64,000 nucleotides of DNA from Methanonatronarchaeum sp. AMET-Sl (GCF_029854155.1 NZ_CP122958.1:1491503-1555502), one strand, 5' to 3'; positions 1 through 11,568 are shown, counted from the stretch's first letter. The notes: generated from the letters alone by a model not told the origin. Numbers and translations: made by a program.

Positions 1-433
1 TTAAGAGTACAACTTCGTTTGTTGCTGGCGGGAGCGGGTCTTCATCATCAATATCTACTTCTAATCTTGTTCTCTTATCAACCTCAAACCCTTTAATGAT
101 TTTTTCTAGTTCGTTTTGATAGTTATCAACCTCTAAATCTGTTAAAAAACCTACTTCTCCTTTGTTTATTCCTACAATTGGGGTTTGATGGGGTAGTTCG
201 TGGAATGTTCTAAGTATTGTTCCATCTCCTCCAATAGTTATCACTAGATCACAATCGGTCATCTCTTGTATACGGGTTCCTTCAATCCCTAGTTTCAAAG
301 CAACCTTTTGATTTATAACAACATCTAAACCTAATTTTTTTAAAAAATCAAATAATCGATCCGCTTCTTCTATTATATCCTTAGAGTCATATCTCGCGAT
401 TATTCCAACTTTATTAACATCTTTTTTAAACAA
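1..433 (-). CDS. nadK: NAD kinase, partial (3' end outside window)
   Basis: Phosphorylates NAD to NADP in the cytoplasm. I translated the minus strand by hand: it contains the diacylglycerol/NAD-kinase motif TIGGDGTILR, then GINKGEVGFLT, and near the window edge ATNEVVL, matching the GGDGT, NxGxxGFLT and NE motifs of this family. The first in-frame codon after a TGA stop is TTG at 433-431, so translation probably starts there. Only about 144 codons are visible, roughly half of a normal NAD kinase. The upstream gap holds a dispersed hairpin repeat and the divergent HARP gene. Confidence 0.88.
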   Translation of the reverse strand, partial: MFKKDVNKVGIIARYDSKDIIEEADRLFDFLKKLGLDVVINQKVALKLGIEGTRIQEMTDCDLVITIGGDGTILRTFHELPHQTPIVGINKGEVGFLTDLEVDNYQNELEKIIKGFEVDKRTRLEVDIDDEDPLPPATNEVVLL

Positions 434-537
434 TCAAACACCCCAAACCCAGTAAAAACCCTTTATCAAATTATCTTCAATTAATTTTCATATCCTTACA
501 ACAAAATAGTTATGCAGCCACCTGAATTATGAATTCA

Positions 538-590
538 TGACACCCTCTTTTTAATGATTAGAGGTCTTAAGGCCTGAGTTAAGATAAAAG
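538..590 (+). repeat. Dispersed two-hairpin repeat, copy R1
   Basis: Reads TGACACCCTC, spacer, GAGG, then TCTTAAGGCCTGAGTTAAGA and TAAAA. Both halves can form hairpins (CCTC/GAGG and TCTTAA/TTAAGA). The same architecture recurs at 8327, 23628, 25920, 28863, 53886 and 59311. It lies in the 314-bp gap between nadK and the HARP gene; nothing else was recognised there except an AT-rich promoter-like stretch just before 748. Confidence 0.75.
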
Positions 591-746
591 TGTATTAAAT
601 AGATTATTGTTTTTTAGTTTGGTTGGTGATCGGAAATAATAAAAAAATGATGTGGTTTGGTGTTGATTATTGCGTTTTTGGTTGTTTTTGGGGAGAATAA
701 TAATTATGGTTAAGTATCTTAATTAGAATTAGGTTGTTGGTGTTAA

Positions 747-1473
<727 letters not shown>

Positions 1474-1523
1474 TATTGTGTTTTTGGTGTTTGTTGAGTT
1501 TTGTTGTTATTGGGTTTAGTTGA

Positions 1524-1541
1524 AAAGGAGGCGTTATTATT
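1524..1541 (+). promoter_or_regulatory. Strong ribosome binding site ahead of a non-canonical hisS start
   Basis: AAAAGGAGGCG at 1523-1533 is an excellent Shine-Dalgarno match. An in-frame TGA lies at 1521-1523, and no ATG, GTG or TTG occurs in the hisS frame until 1587. The codon seven bases after GGAGG is ATT at 1539; another ATT is at 1536. The conserved N-terminus (QKPKGTRD) starts right behind, so an AUU start is the best explanation. Confidence 0.6.
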
Positions 1542-2837
1542 AATATTCAGAAGCCGAAAGGAACTCGTGATTTAGGTCCAGAGTCTATGGAGGTTAGGAA
1601 AAAGGTTGAAGAAGTTATGAGAGATAGATGTGAGGGTTGGGGGTTTAGGGAGGTTGATACTCCTACGTTTGAGCATCTTGAGCTTTTTACTTTGAAGTCT
1701 GGTGAGGAGATTATTGATGAGATATATGCTTTTCGGGATAAATCGGAGCGTGAACTGGCTTTAAGGCCTGAGGTTACTGCTTCTGTTATGCGTTTTTATT
1801 CTGATGAGTTAAGGGCTAGGCCAAAGCCTTTGAAGCTTTATTATTTCAGTAATTGTTTTAGGTATGAGCAGCCTCAAAAGGGTAGGTATCGTGAGTTTTG
1901 GCAGTTTGGAACTGAGACTATTGGTGGTGACTGTAGTAAGACTAGTGCGGAAACTATTGCGCTTGCTTGTGAAATCTTAGATTCTTTTGGACTTGAGTAT
2001 GATCTTCATATTGGTTATTTAGGTGTGGCTAGGGGTGTTTTAGAGTCCGAAGGAGTTGTTGGTGAGGATCAAGATAGGTTAATGTCTTTGATTGATAAGG
2101 GTGATGTTGATGCCATTATTGATTTTTTAGATGGTTTATCTGTTTCGAGTGATTGTAGGGGTGTTTTAGTGGAGTTGATTGATTTGGTTGGTGAGGGACG
2201 AGATACTGTTTCTCAAGCTCTTGATGTTTTGGAGAGTTATGGTTTTGGTGAAGAGGGGGGTTTTGGTCTTGATAACCTTAGTGAAACCCTTAGCTACTTA
2301 GAGAGTTATGGAGATGTTGATTATACTTTAGATCTTGGTATCGCTCGTGGTTTGGAGTATTATACTGGAACTGTTTTTGAGATCTATGTTCCTGGTCTTG
2401 GAGCTCAGAACCAGGTTTGTGGTGGTGGGGAGTATAGCATTCCTCAATTGATGGGTGAGAACCAGTTTTCTACTGGATTTGCTTTTGGGTTTGATAGGGT
2501 TGTTGAGGCTATTAAGCACCAAGAGATTGATCTCGATATAGGTCCTAGGTTGATGGCTTATATTATTCCTGTTTCAGATGAGTTTAGGGATGAAGCGGTT
2601 CAGATTTTGGGTAGGATGCGTGGAAGTTTTCCTGCGGATATTGATTTAACTGGTAGAGGTATTGGTGATCAAATTTCTCATGCAGATTCGATTGGTGTTC
2701 GTTTTGCCGTCATTATTGGTGAACGAGAGGTTGAAAATGGTACTTTGAGTCTTAAAGATATGGAGTCGGGGGATCAGGTTGAATTAGGTATTGATGAGGC
2801 TGTTAATAAGATTATGGAGGAATATGAAAGTCTTTAA
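1539..2837 (+). CDS. hisS: Histidyl-tRNA synthetase
   Basis: Class II aminoacyl-tRNA synthetase that charges tRNA-His. Visible landmarks: KPKGTRD at the extreme N-terminus, the motif-2 region FRYEQPQKGRYREFWQFG, the histidine-A motif LGIARGLEYYTG, and motif 3 GFAFGFDRV, followed by an anticodon-binding domain. Starting at the first ATG (1587) would remove KGTRD, which is near-invariant in HisRS. I therefore place the start at ATT 1539 behind GGAGG (see the site entry); ATT 1536 is the alternative. The resulting 432 residues fit the family length. It is probably transcribed with the upstream HARP gene. Confidence 0.93.
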   Translation: MNIQKPKGTRDLGPESMEVRKKVEEVMRDRCEGWGFREVDTPTFEHLELFTLKSGEEIIDEIYAFRDKSERELALRPEVTASVMRFYSDELRARPKPLKLYYFSNCFRYEQPQKGRYREFWQFGTETIGGDCSKTSAETIALACEILDSFGLEYDLHIGYLGVARGVLESEGVVGEDQDRLMSLIDKGDVDAIIDFLDGLSVSSDCRGVLVELIDLVGEGRDTVSQALDVLESYGFGEEGGFGLDNLSETLSYLESYGDVDYTLDLGIARGLEYYTGTVFEIYVPGLGAQNQVCGGGEYSIPQLMGENQFSTGFAFGFDRVVEAIKHQEIDLDIGPRLMAYIIPVSDEFRDEAVQILGRMRGSFPADIDLTGRGIGDQISHADSIGVRFAVIIGEREVENGTLSLKDMESGDQVELGIDEAVNKIMEEYESL

Positions 2838-2854
2838 TTTTTTCTAAAATCCGA

Positions 2855-2921
2855 AGGCAATAACCCCTCTTTCTTCAAGAAGCAATCTTGTCAGGGTGAG
2901 CGAGTAGGGTGGGTAGTTCAC
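2855..2921. repeat. Possible IS200/IS605-type end relic
   Basis: Within the 364-bp gap after hisS, this more GC-rich stretch contains CCCCTCTTTCTTCAAGAAG and ends GGGTGGGTAGTTCAC. Read on the minus strand, it begins GTGAACTACCC, a form I associate with ends of archaeal TnpB-type elements. No coding remnant is visible. The rest of the gap (2922-3201) is G/T-rich DNA in which I see only an AT-rich promoter-like stretch near 2990-3010. Confidence 0.25.
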
Positions 2922-3201
2922 AGGTATATTTAGGTTTTTTATGTGTGGTGTGGCTGCGCTGGGGTTTGTTGTTGGGTTGGTTCATAAGGTTAATATATAC
3001 TGATGGTTATAATATGTTCTTGAGATAAGAATTTGTATGTATCTGTTCCCGATTACTGGATTTCTGTATGGTGTTTGTTTGGTTCTGGTGGTTGGGTTGG
3101 GTTTTGTCTTTGGGTTTTATGTTGAAGCCGTATAATTTATGTAGGTATCTCGATGCTCTATTGTTTTTGTAAGGAACTAAATATTGATAAGGAGTTGTAT
3201 T

Positions 3202-3576
<375 letters not shown>

Positions 3577-3623
3577 AAAAAACAAAAAAAATAAATTATT
3601 TTTATTTTAGTTCATAATTGGTT

Positions 3624-3917
3624 CTGACATCCTCCTACGGCTAAAGCTGTGGGGTTCCCCCACTGGGGGTTGAACTCACGGATACGGAGAGGTTCGCAGG
3701 TTCGTCGTCACGTTGGACGATGACTTGCGTTTTGGGCTGTGCCAGTACAGCCCCCGCCTTGGACAGCGGTTTCGAGAACTTGCCCAAGGCTCGTTTGCCA
3801 ATATTCAGCGCACCGTTCTTGTCGGCGTTGTCAGTATATAGAGACTGCTCACCTAAAGATGTTACGCAAGCATCCAACCCCAACCGTGGCTATGAATGTG
3901 GAGAGATTCCCAGTTGT
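3624..3917 (-). mobile_element. Miniature IS200/IS605 derivative, copy 1 (294 bp)
   Basis: This is an internally deleted copy of the IS at 62366. In element orientation (minus strand) it has the left end, then at CTGAC jumps into the last 60 codons of tnpB (DKNGALNIGKRALGKFSKP), then the right end finishing GGATGTCAG. The junction carries a 3-nt GTC microhomology. tnpA and nearly all of tnpB are gone, leaving an 80-codon chimeric frame (3883-3641). It matches copy 2 at 27153 in length and junction, with about four differences, so the deleted form itself has spread or been duplicated. GC content is far above the surroundings. Confidence 0.85.
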
Positions 3918-3970
3918 CGGCTTCATCCCACCCCTGAAGGGGTGGGCTTTCGCCTCGCTACCGCTGGTAA
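3918..3970. repeat. GC-rich hairpin relic next to miniature element 1
   Basis: Directly after the left end of the miniature element lies a perfect 8-bp stem, CCCACCCC-TGAA-GGGGTGGG (3927-3946), in GC-rich DNA ending GCTACCGCTGG. Copy 2 of the miniature element lacks it. It looks like the terminal hairpin of a different haloarchaeal IS, into which the element inserted. From about 3970 to 4150 the gap is G/T-rich, with nothing I can name. Confidence 0.45.
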
Positions 3971-4197
3971 TATTTTTATTTTGTTTTTTCTTGTTATTTT
4001 TTTGTTTTTTGGTTTTATTTTTTGATTCATGTAGGTTGTTGGGTTTATGACCTCCTTAATTCGTTAATTGGTTTTGTTGGTTGATTGCTACTTGAGTGAG
4101 GGGTCGTGCCTTTGGATTTTATGTGAAAAGTTTTTTTTGTTTTTATTTTTTGGTAAAAAGATTTAAGTATTATTTTTATTAATTTCTGTAGTAAATA

Positions 4198-4224
4198 GTA
4201 TTACTAATATTGTATTAGTAATAC
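4198..4224. promoter_or_regulatory. Perfect 11-bp dyad, likely operator of the importer operon
   Basis: Inverted repeat with arms GTATTACTAAT (4198-4208) and ATTAGTAATAC (4214-4224) around ATTGT. It lies 60 bp before the importer's first gene and about 30 bp after a TATA-like TTTAAGTAT (4162), close to where transcription should start. The position suits a repressor. A metal- or corrinoid-responsive regulator is a guess from the gene context. Confidence 0.6.
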
Positions 4225-4283
4225 GTTTTGGTTTTTGTATAAAAAATAGGGTAGAACTTACCTGAAATTAAATTTGTGATATC

Positions 4284-5369
4284 ATGACTAGAATCTCGCG
4301 CAGAAAATTCCTTAAGCTCGCTGGTGGGGTGGCGGCTGTTGTTACAGTTGGTGGTTGTTTGAATCCAGGTTTTGGTAATAGAGATACAGTAACGATTACC
4401 GATCAGATTGGTAGAGAAGTTGAGGTTCCTGAAGATGTTGAAAAGGTTGTTGCTGTAGGTTCCGGTGCTCTAAGACTCATCTCTTATATGCTGGCAACTG
4501 ATTTGGTTGTTGGGGTTGAAGAATTTGAGATATTGGATGATAAAAAACCGTATATCATGGCTAATCAAGAGCTACAAGACCTCCCCAACATCGGTCCACA
4601 ACACGGAGGTGATGCAGAGAAAATAATTGGTGTTAATCCTGATTTGGTTTTTGCATCTGAGGAATATGATGGTGATACTGATACTCTTGCTAGTAAAACT
4701 GGAATTCCTGTTATTGAACTTAAATATGGTGAAATAGTTGAAAGGGATCGAGATACTTTCTATGAAGCTCTTGAGATTATAGGTACTGTTTTGGGTAAAG
4801 AAAAAAGAGCCTCTGAGTTTAAGAACTGCCTTGAAAGATATCTCTCTGACTTAAAAAACAGGGTTGGAGATATTGAGGAAGTTCCTCGACTCTATGTGGG
4901 TGGTATCGGTCAACGTGGTATACAGGGATTGACTTCAACTATAACTGGTTATCCTTCACTTGAGTTAATTGGCTTTGAAAATATGGGTGGTAAGTTAAAG
5001 GACTCCGTTACTGGTGAACATGTTTATATTGATAGGGAAGACCTGGTGGAGTATCAACCTGAACTTATCTACATTGATGCAGCTGGTTTGGAAGTAGCTA
5101 AAGAGGATTTGAGTAAAAAAGAGTTTAAGAATTTGCCTGCCGTTAAGAATGGTGAAGTTTACAGTTTGTTGCCTTATAATTATTATAACACTCAATTTGA
5201 AAACGTTTTAATTAATTCATATCTCCTTGGAAAGCACTTAGTACCTGATTCTTTCAAAGATATCGACCTCGAAGAAATTGCTGATGATATATACGTTGAT
5301 TTCTTAGGTGAAGCTATTTTCAGAAATATGCAGGATGAGTTTAGGGGGTTTGAGAAAATTGAGATATAA
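4284..5369 (+). CDS. ABC importer substrate-binding lipoprotein (FecB/BtuF-like)
   Basis: Periplasmic-binding-protein-like subunit of an iron-chelate, metal or corrinoid importer, 361 aa. The N-terminus carries a twin-arginine signal (SRRKFLKLAGG, residues 5-15) and a lipobox-like VGGC at residue 25, so it is probably exported folded and lipid-anchored outside the membrane. The mature part contains DQIGREVEVPEDVEKVVAVG, typical of the FecB family, and the 'NPDLVFA' segment. The last residues are not truncated. It is first in an operon with permease, ATPase and an FmdE-like protein, behind the dyad at 4198. The true ligand cannot be read from sequence; the methanogen context allows cobalamin, iron, molybdate or tungstate-type ligands. 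Confidence 0.85.
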   Translation: MTRISRRKFLKLAGGVAAVVTVGGCLNPGFGNRDTVTITDQIGREVEVPEDVEKVVAVGSGALRLISYMLATDLVVGVEEFEILDDKKPYIMANQELQDLPNIGPQHGGDAEKIIGVNPDLVFASEEYDGDTDTLASKTGIPVIELKYGEIVERDRDTFYEALEIIGTVLGKEKRASEFKNCLERYLSDLKNRVGDIEEVPRLYVGGIGQRGIQGLTSTITGYPSLELIGFENMGGKLKDSVTGEHVYIDREDLVEYQPELIYIDAAGLEVAKEDLSKKEFKNLPAVKNGEVYSLLPYNYYNTQFENVLINSYLLGKHLVPDSFKDIDLEEIADDIYVDFLGEAIFRNMQDEFRGFEKIEI

Positions 5370-5474
5370 AATAATTTTAATTGATATAAATAAGAGTTAG
5401 GTTCTCTAATTTAATTCTATTAGTATCGATATGTGTGTTTTCGAGAATGCAATATAAAAAAACGGAGCCAATAG

Positions 5475-6530
5475 ATGGCGTTGGAAACAAAAAACCAGAT
5501 AAAAGGATACAAAAAAGAGATAAAAAAGAAGATAACATTCGGCATAATAATCACAATTCTTTTAATACTCTCATTCATCGCAAGCGTAAGCCATGGATCA
5601 GTTCAAATACCAATAATAGAATTAATCCAAACACTAACAGGGTCCGGTACAAACGAAATGTACCACAATATAATATGGAACATAAGACTCCCACAAGCAT
5701 CCACAGCATTTATAGCAGGTGCTGGACTCGGAATAGCTGGCGCTGTCATGCAAAACATACTCAAAAACCCCTTAGGAGCACCATACACACTTGGGATATC
5801 ACAGGCAGCAGCATTCGGAGCAGCCCTAGCTATAATGATATTCGGAGTTGGGGGCCTCGATATACCGATCAACAGCAGATACTCAATGGCGCTCTCAGCC
5901 TTTATTATGTCAATATTAACAGCAGGAATAATCGTCGCAATAGCCAAATACAAGGGAGCAACCCCAGAGACAATGGTGCTCACAGGAATAGCGTTAGGCT
6001 CCCTCTTCTCAGCCGGAATATCGGTATTCCAATACATAGCAGATGACGAACAACTAGCATCAATAGTATACTGGACATTTGGAGACGTAGGCAGAACAGG
6101 TTGGAACGAAGTAACCATAATGTTAGTAGGAACGGCCTTACCAACAATATACTTTATATCAAAAGCGTGGGACTACAATATACTGTCAGCTGGTGACGAA
6201 ACAGCAAAAAGCCTTGGAGTAAACGCAGGACGACTAAGAATGGAGGGCATGTTCCTAGCATCCCTAGTAACAGCAGTAGCAGTTGCATTCGTCGGGATAA
6301 TCGGTTTTGTAGGGCTAGTAGTACCACACATAATAAGAAGAGTGATAGGAGGAGATGAAAGATTCCTACTGCCATATACAATAATAGGTGGGGGACTACT
6401 CGTATTAGTGGCAGACATAGTAGCAAGAAACGCTTTTGAAATAGTTACATTACCAGTAGGAATACTAACCGCCTTCATAGGCGCTCCATTATTCATATAC
6501 CTAGTTTTAGTAGGGAGGGAACATTGGTGA
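5475..6530 (+). CDS. FecCD-type ABC importer permease
   Basis: Integral membrane subunit of about nine to ten helices, 351 aa. It shows the FecCD family segments RLPQASTAFIAGAGLGIAGA, NPLGAPYTLGIS and GFVGLVVPHIIRR, the last being the coupling region that contacts the ATPase. ATG 5475 is preceded by CGGAG ten bases upstream. It starts 105 bp after the binding protein and overlaps the ATPase gene by 7 bp. Its coding strand is strongly A/C-rich, unlike the binding-protein gene just before it, so composition switches inside the operon. Confidence 0.93.
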   Translation: MALETKNQIKGYKKEIKKKITFGIIITILLILSFIASVSHGSVQIPIIELIQTLTGSGTNEMYHNIIWNIRLPQASTAFIAGAGLGIAGAVMQNILKNPLGAPYTLGISQAAAFGAALAIMIFGVGGLDIPINSRYSMALSAFIMSILTAGIIVAIAKYKGATPETMVLTGIALGSLFSAGISVFQYIADDEQLASIVYWTFGDVGRTGWNEVTIMLVGTALPTIYFISKAWDYNILSAGDETAKSLGVNAGRLRMEGMFLASLVTAVAVAFVGIIGFVGLVVPHIIRRVIGGDERFLLPYTIIGGGLLVLVADIVARNAFEIVTLPVGILTAFIGAPLFIYLVLVGREHW

Positions 6531-7291
6531 AATTAAAAGTAAAAGGTATCGAATTTAGTTACAGCAGTAGAAGGATACTGAACAACGTAGACCTTAAACT
6601 CAAAGAAGGAGAGATACTAAGCCTTATAGGTCCAAATGGATCTGGAAAAACAACACTACTCAAATGTATAAACAGAATATTAAAACCCCAATACGGAGTA
6701 ATGATGTTGAACGGCGAAGACATACAGAAAATGACAAGGAAAAACATAGCTAAAAACATTGGGTATGTACCACAAACGGAAAAAAATACATTCCCAACAA
6801 CAGTATTCGACACAATACTCATGGGAAGAAAACCACACACAAACAATTGGGGGCCAAAAGAAAAAGACCTCGAAATCGTATCCGAAATCATCGAAACATT
6901 GAACATCGAAGACCTAAGCATGAAAAAAACCAACGAATTAAGTGGAGGGCAAAGACAAAAAGTAATGATCGGTCGTGCATTAGCACAAGAAGCAGAAGTA
7001 CTGATACTAGACGAACCAACATCAAACCTCGACCTCAAACACCAACTAGAAGTGCTTCAACTAATAAATAAACAAAAAGAAAAAGGAACATCAGCAATAA
7101 TGGCAATACACGACCTTAATCAAGCTAAAAGATTCAGTGATAAATTAATAATGCTAAAAAACGGTGAAATACATTCAGCAGGCGATCCAACAATCTTAAA
7201 CCGCAGAAACATAAGAGAAGTCTACGGAGTGAAAGTAAACATAAATAAAAATAACGGACATGAATGGATATATCCAGTTGAATCAATATAA
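6524..7291 (+). CDS. ABC importer ATPase (FecE/BtuD-like)
   Basis: Cytoplasmic ATP-hydrolysing subunit, 255 aa. Walker A GPNGSGKTT at about residues 37-45, Q-loop YVPQ, ABC signature LSGGQRQ, Walker B VLILDEPTSNLD and the switch histidine AIHDLNQA are all intact. Translation starts at TTG 6524 or GTG 6527, behind GGGAGGGA inside the end of the permease gene, so the two are translationally coupled. The C-terminal GEIHSAGDP is typical for importers of siderophores and cobalamin. Confidence 0.93.
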   Translation: MVKLKVKGIEFSYSSRRILNNVDLKLKEGEILSLIGPNGSGKTTLLKCINRILKPQYGVMMLNGEDIQKMTRKNIAKNIGYVPQTEKNTFPTTVFDTILMGRKPHTNNWGPKEKDLEIVSEIIETLNIEDLSMKKTNELSGGQRQKVMIGRALAQEAEVLILDEPTSNLDLKHQLEVLQLINKQKEKGTSAIMAIHDLNQAKRFSDKLIMLKNGEIHSAGDPTILNRRNIREVYGVKVNINKNNGHEWIYPVESI

Positions 7292-7327
7292 ACCCAAAAA
7301 ATAAATAGATTTCTAGAAGTTGAAAAC

Positions 7328-8314
7328 ATGAAGCAAAAAGAAATTGGAAAAATAGAGTACCAAAACACAACTAACCACAAAATCACTCTCAAAGAAGACT
7401 TTGAATTAAACCCCGAAATTGGAAACGAAATACTATTAAGCTATCAAGAAACAGAGAAAAAAACAAATGAATTAACAAAAGCTATGATAATAGACATAAA
7501 AGACAACGAGATAACAATAAAACTAGATGAAAAAATACCTAAAGCAGAAATACTAGACCTCAAAATCCCAGAAAACTCAGCCTCAATACATCATCCAAGA
7601 CAAAAAATCAATAAATCAATCGAAGAAAAAAACCTACATAAACTGGTTCTCGAAGCCGCTAAAATACATGGACACATCTGCCCAATGATAGTCCTTGGAA
7701 TAAAAGTAGGAGCAGACGGGATAAAGAAACTTAACCTACGCCACGAAGGTATGGAAGACACATTAGTTTTAACAGAAACAAATAGTTGTTTCAGTGATGG
7801 AATACAAACATCAACCGGATGTACATTCGGAAACAACGCATTAATATACAGAGATTATGGAAAAACAGCCGTCACAATAATAAAAAGAAATGAAAAAGCA
7901 ATAAGATATCACTACAATCAATACAACTACATAGAAAAAAACTATCCCGACACCTACAACCTATTTGAAAAAGTAGTTAAGAACAGAGAAGGCACACCAG
8001 AAGAACAAAAACAACTACAGAAAAAATGGACAGAAATAGCTTTAGACCTCCTCGATACACCACTTAAAGAAATGTTCAAAATAAAAACAACCAATTCAAC
8101 CAAACACCTAAACCTACCCAAAAAAGCCCCAATCTTCAAAGACAGATACTGCAGTGATTGTGGAGAAAAAATAATGGCACCAAAAGCAATCAAGGAAAAC
8201 AAAGAACACAAATGCATACCCTGTTCAAACAAAAACTACCTACAACTAGATGGATCAGGACTTAAAGAAATCAACCAAAAAAACAATAATACAACCAAAA
8301 ACAAACCACCATAA
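7328..8314 (+). CDS. FmdE-domain protein with C-terminal zinc ribbon
   Basis: The central part (about residues 110-170) contains HGHICPMIVLGIKVG and later TETNSCFSDGIQTSTGCTFGN, the signature of the FmdE family first seen next to formylmethanofuran dehydrogenase genes. The C-terminus has CSDCGEKI and CIPCSNK, a four-cysteine zinc ribbon. The first 100 residues are lysine- and glutamate-rich, without a recognised domain. It is fourth in the importer operon, 36 bp after the ATPase gene, so it probably handles the imported metal or cofactor. FmdE proteins bind metals through the conserved His and Cys residues, but no reaction is established for this subgroup. Confidence 0.8.
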   Translation: MKQKEIGKIEYQNTTNHKITLKEDFELNPEIGNEILLSYQETEKKTNELTKAMIIDIKDNEITIKLDEKIPKAEILDLKIPENSASIHHPRQKINKSIEEKNLHKLVLEAAKIHGHICPMIVLGIKVGADGIKKLNLRHEGMEDTLVLTETNSCFSDGIQTSTGCTFGNNALIYRDYGKTAVTIIKRNEKAIRYHYNQYNYIEKNYPDTYNLFEKVVKNREGTPEEQKQLQKKWTEIALDLLDTPLKEMFKIKTTNSTKHLNLPKKAPIFKDRYCSDCGEKIMAPKAIKENKEHKCIPCSNKNYLQLDGSGLKEINQKNNNTTKNKPP

Positions 8315-8326
8315 CTACTACATCAG

Positions 8327-8380
8327 TGACATCCTCCTCTCCCTAAAGAGAAGAGGTCTTAGCCCTGAATCAAGATAAAT
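8327..8380 (+). repeat. Dispersed two-hairpin repeat, copy R2
   Basis: TGACATCCTCCTCTCC, CTAAAG, AGAAGAGG, then TCTTAGCCCTGAATCAAGA and TAAA. Its first twelve bases, TGACATCCTCCT, and the loop CTAAAG are identical to the outer right end of the IS elements at 3625 and 27154. It lies between the FmdE-like and JAMM genes. Confidence 0.8.
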
Positions 8381-8442
8381 GTCAACGAAGAAAGAGATTA
8401 CCTAAATCCTTAAGTCTGTATAACAAAATACAATATAAATAG

Positions 8443-8877
8443 ATGACCAGAGTATTCGCCATTGCCGAAAGCACCCTAAAAATGATTTTAGGTGTAGGGA
8501 AGTCCGCTATGCCCAACGAGATGATAGGGCTATTAAGAGCTGAAGATGGCGTTATAAATGACGTTGTCTTTGCACCAGGGACAGTCACATCTGAAGTCAG
8601 TGCGATGGTTAGGATAGATCAACTTCCAGTGGGACTTAAAACGGTGGGGTCAGTACACAGCCATCCTTCAGGTAACCCAACACCATCTGGGGCAGACCGA
8701 GAAATGTTTTCTAAAAAAGGAAAATGCCACATCATAACCACAAATCCCTTCGAAATGGATGATTGGGTTGCATACAACAAAAAATCCGAGCCAATAGAAC
8801 TAGACGTCGTAGAACTAAGCTCTAAAAAAGACAAGTTATGGGAAGAAGAACTTGAAAGAATAAAGAGAGAACTCTAG
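8443..8877 (+). CDS. JAMM/MPN+ metalloprotease
   Basis: Zinc isopeptidase-like protein, 144 aa. The JAMM motif is complete: Glu in NEMIGLL at about residue 27, then SVHSHPSGNPTPSGADREMF with both His, Ser and Asp ligands. Archaeal relatives (HvJAMM1 type) remove ubiquitin-like SAMP proteins, so a desampylase role is plausible; related proteins act in sulfur transfer. No Shine-Dalgarno is visible before ATG 8443, and TATA-like sequence lies close, so the mRNA may be leaderless. The stop is TAG, followed three codons later by TAA. ribL follows after 42 bp. Confidence 0.88.
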   Translation: MTRVFAIAESTLKMILGVGKSAMPNEMIGLLRAEDGVINDVVFAPGTVTSEVSAMVRIDQLPVGLKTVGSVHSHPSGNPTPSGADREMFSKKGKCHIITTNPFEMDDWVAYNKKSEPIELDVVELSSKKDKLWEEELERIKREL

Positions 8878-8919
8878 TTTTTTCTCTAATTCGAATTAAG
8901 CATTTATTGAGGATAACCA

Positions 8920-9330
8920 ATGAGAGTAATGGCTTCAGGCACATTTGACATAATACATCCGGGACACCTATTCTATCTAGAGGAATCAAAAAAACTAGGT
9001 GAAGAGTTAGTTGTAGTTGTAGCGAGAGAAACAAACTTAAGTAAAAAACCCGTAGTTCCTGGAAGCCAGAGACGTAGAGTTCTAGAAGGATTGAAACCAG
9101 TTGACCAAGCTGTTTTAGGCGATGAACTCGATATCTATAAAACCGTTGAAAAAATAAACCCAGATATACTATCTATAGGGCCAGACCAACATTGGGAAAT
9201 ACCTGAACTTGAGAAAGAATTAAAGAACCATGGATTCAACATTGACGTTGTAAAAATCGATAGTTACATGGAATGTGATTTATGCAGCAGTCGAGATATA
9301 ATAAAGAAAATACAGACAAGAAATAAATAA
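8920..9330 (+). CDS. ribL: FAD synthase, archaeal RibL type
   Basis: Transfers AMP from a nucleoside triphosphate to FMN, making FAD. The 136-aa protein starts with the nucleotidyltransferase segment [16 protein letters not shown] carrying the HxGH motif, and has the second ATP-binding region with SIGPDQHW. Near the C-terminus CDLCSSR provides the paired cysteines typical of the methanogen enzyme, which was described as air-sensitive. The archaeal form replaces bacterial RibF. It is co-directional with the JAMM gene. Confidence 0.9.
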   Translation: MRVMASGTFDIIHPGHLFYLEESKKLGEELVVVVARETNLSKKPVVPGSQRRRVLEGLKPVDQAVLGDELDIYKTVEKINPDILSIGPDQHWEIPELEKELKNHGFNIDVVKIDSYMECDLCSSRDIIKKIQTRNK

Positions 9331-9359
9331 ACCCAGATATATTAGTTCTCTGTTTTTTA

Positions 9360-11462
<2,103 letters not shown>

Positions 11463-11568
11463 CTAACTATCCCTAAAAAAAATAAAGCTACATACATTTC
11501 TCCAAGATTTTTTTGCTGAGATAAAAATATTAAAAATATTTAATCTGTTTAATTTGAAAAAGATTTAA

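Noticed and set aside
3641..3883. 80-codon frame in the miniature element as a gene
   Set aside because: It is left-end DNA fused to the tnpB tail; no catalytic residues and no promoter were seen.
4198..4224. Transcription terminator
   Set aside because: The dyad is AT-rich, lacks a T-run and lies just before the importer operon at the expected transcription start, so an operator is more likely.
5435..6046. 203-codon frame overlapping the permease gene
   Set aside because: Arg/Asn-rich product typical of a frame-shifted A/C-rich gene; the permease frame has clear membrane segments.
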